Assembly: GCA_013416395.1 (NCBI GenBank)
Contig: JACCEP010000006.1
Location: 1-64,000 of the forward strand
Direction: 5' to 3'
From: Alcaligenaceae bacterium
Lineage (GTDB): Bacteria > Pseudomonadota > Gammaproteobacteria > Burkholderiales > Burkholderiaceae_B
DNA: 64,000 bases
Part shown: positions 63,200 to 64,000 of the stretch, one piece after another
Position numbering within the stretch: the first letter of the stretch is position 1
Layout: each line of letters opens with the position of its first letter
The notes under the pieces: generated by a model
Seen by the model: the letters and a program-made list of their open reading frames with translations, nothing else
What the model was told of the DNA's origin: nothing
Databases searched by the model: none
Made by a program: the position numbers and the translations under genes

Positions 63200-64000
63200 T
63201 TAAATAAGATGTAGGTGAGTTGCTGCACTGGCCTGCACCAGCATGGCTTGCCCGCCATTCCACCAGATGATTTTTGCCACCGTAGCCAGTTGTGCAATTT
63301 CAATAGCCTGCGCCGCGTCGCTTTCAATGAAATGTGTGTGACAACGTGCCAAAATGGCTTCTGCCTTGTGTTGCGAAGTTTGAGGTGCGCTGTGGCGCAA
63401 CTCGTCACGCATGACAAGTGGGCCATGAAACCCATGTTGGTTCAGCCATGCGGCAGTGCGTACACGATCTTGTTCTGGGCGGCCGGTAATAATGCTGATC
63501 TGAGAAAGATCCAACCCTGGCAGCAATGTATTGGGCACGAGTTTGTCACGCTGCGCCAGCGTTTCTTGCAGCGCCCGTGCATACTGCTCTTCGGGTAAGT
63601 CCATCAACAGCACCCCGTCCAGATCAATAGCCCATGATGCGTACTCGTATTCGGCTCGGTCGGGCTGGTTGTGGATGGCATCAAACTGCGGCGTAACAGA
63701 GGTGCGTTCCCACGGAAACCAGGCTCTGTAGCCATCGGGTATCAACATGCCAAAGTCAGGGCGTATGCGAGATTGGTCATCGTAGGCCAGCGTGAAGACA
63801 GACACCCTGAACCCCAGGTTTTTCAAAAACTCGATGCTGTCTGAAAGGGTGGTGCCGCGCCCGGCGACATCCTCGACGAGCAGTACATGTGTTCCTGGCT
63901 CCGGACGGGCGGCCGTAAACCAGGACACTTTGCGGTCTGGGCGCGAATAGCCAACGGCGTATAAAGGCAGGGAGAGCTCGGTTGATGCCATCATCCCGGC
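63200..64000 (-). CDS. Phosphoribosyltransferase-HAD fusion protein (5' end outside the window)
   Basis: At least 266 codons, open to the right edge. The visible N-terminal part ends a PRTase domain (VLLVEDVAGRGTTLSDSIEFLKNLGF is the PRPP-binding loop), and the C-terminal part is a HAD-like phosphatase domain (ASWAIDLDGVLLMDLPE; later IITGRPEQDR). The bases before the first visible ATG keep the frame open and fit the usual start of a PRTase motif, so the gene begins beyond 64000. Such fusions are uncommon; role may be nucleotide salvage or glycan-related. Confidence 0.85.
   Translation of the reverse strand, partial: AGMMASTELSLPLYAVGYSRPDRKVSWFTAARPEPGTHVLLVEDVAGRGTTLSDSIEFLKNLGFRVSVFTLAYDDQSRIRPDFGMLIPDGYRAWFPWERTSVTPQFDAIHNQPDRAEYEYASWAIDLDGVLLMDLPEEQYARALQETLAQRDKLVPNTLLPGLDLSQISIITGRPEQDRVRTAAWLNQHGFHGPLVMRDELRHSAPQTSQHKAEAILARCHTHFIESDAAQAIEIAQLATVAKIIWWNGGQAMLVQASAATHLHLI

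Noticed and set aside
1-64000. CRISPR array or rRNA genes
   Set aside because: No spaced direct-repeat array and no rRNA sequence was recognised; the 34-bp repeats are contiguous with no spacers.

Overview
The window reads as chromosome of a betaproteobacterium in Burkholderiales, most likely Alcaligenaceae (relatives of Bordetella, Pusillimonas or Advenella). The reasons are the run lpxH - peptidyl-prolyl isomerase - TPR protein - cysS - alkA - accA - tilS - lysC - tRNA-Ser, several Bug-type periplasmic receptors (abundant in this family), and a NUDIX/winged-helix regulator beside nadC. This lineage call is inference from gene content and order; no database search was run.

Layout. 1-110: the end of an IS3-type insertion sequence, then three tandem 34-bp repeats. 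584-1940: small envelope/stress genes (PRC-barrel protein, glycine-zipper lipoprotein, tiny membrane protein). 2074-3932: an IclR regulator divergent from a Bug receptor. 4215-16497: a housekeeping block (trmJ, suhB, a TerC/CBS/CorC protein, uppP, lpxH, ppi, TPR protein, cysS, alkA-like, accA, tilS, lysC).

16602-23119: tRNA-Ser(GCU) carries a 6.4-kb AT-richer genomic island. It is bounded by 19-bp att repeats, has a tyrosine integrase at the right end and a serine recombinase at the left, and carries five cargo genes including a DUF2971 protein. A pair of TTCTACCCA boxes with the same 13-bp phase lies inside each end; one box overlaps the integrase start codon.

23355-48241: accessory catabolism and transport. 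It holds a PLP-dependent D-cysteine desulfhydrase/cysteate lyase-like gene with a DctPQM TRAP transporter, hydrolase and LysR regulator; an AtuA-family gene pair with a TAXI-TRAP transporter and a divergent LysR gene; a spermidine-synthase-like methyltransferase; an SAF-domain dehydrogenase; a CLC chloride channel; and a periplasmic molybdenum hydroxylase operon (large subunit, 2Fe-2S subunit, triheme cytochrome c, XdhC, MocA).

48568-55625: a haem-acquisition locus: ECF sigma factor, TonB receptor with a signalling domain, a hemophilin-like secreted protein and a Slam outer-membrane exporter. No fecR-type anti-sigma gene is present. 56153-58580: YceI, two small hydrophilic proteins and a lytic-transglycosylase-like lipoprotein. 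58656-61713: NUDIX repressor, palindromic operator, nadC and an overlapping Bug receptor, which together look like an NAD-precursor uptake and synthesis unit. 61878-64000: an FMN hydroxyacid oxidase and a phosphoribosyltransferase-HAD fusion cut by the window edge.
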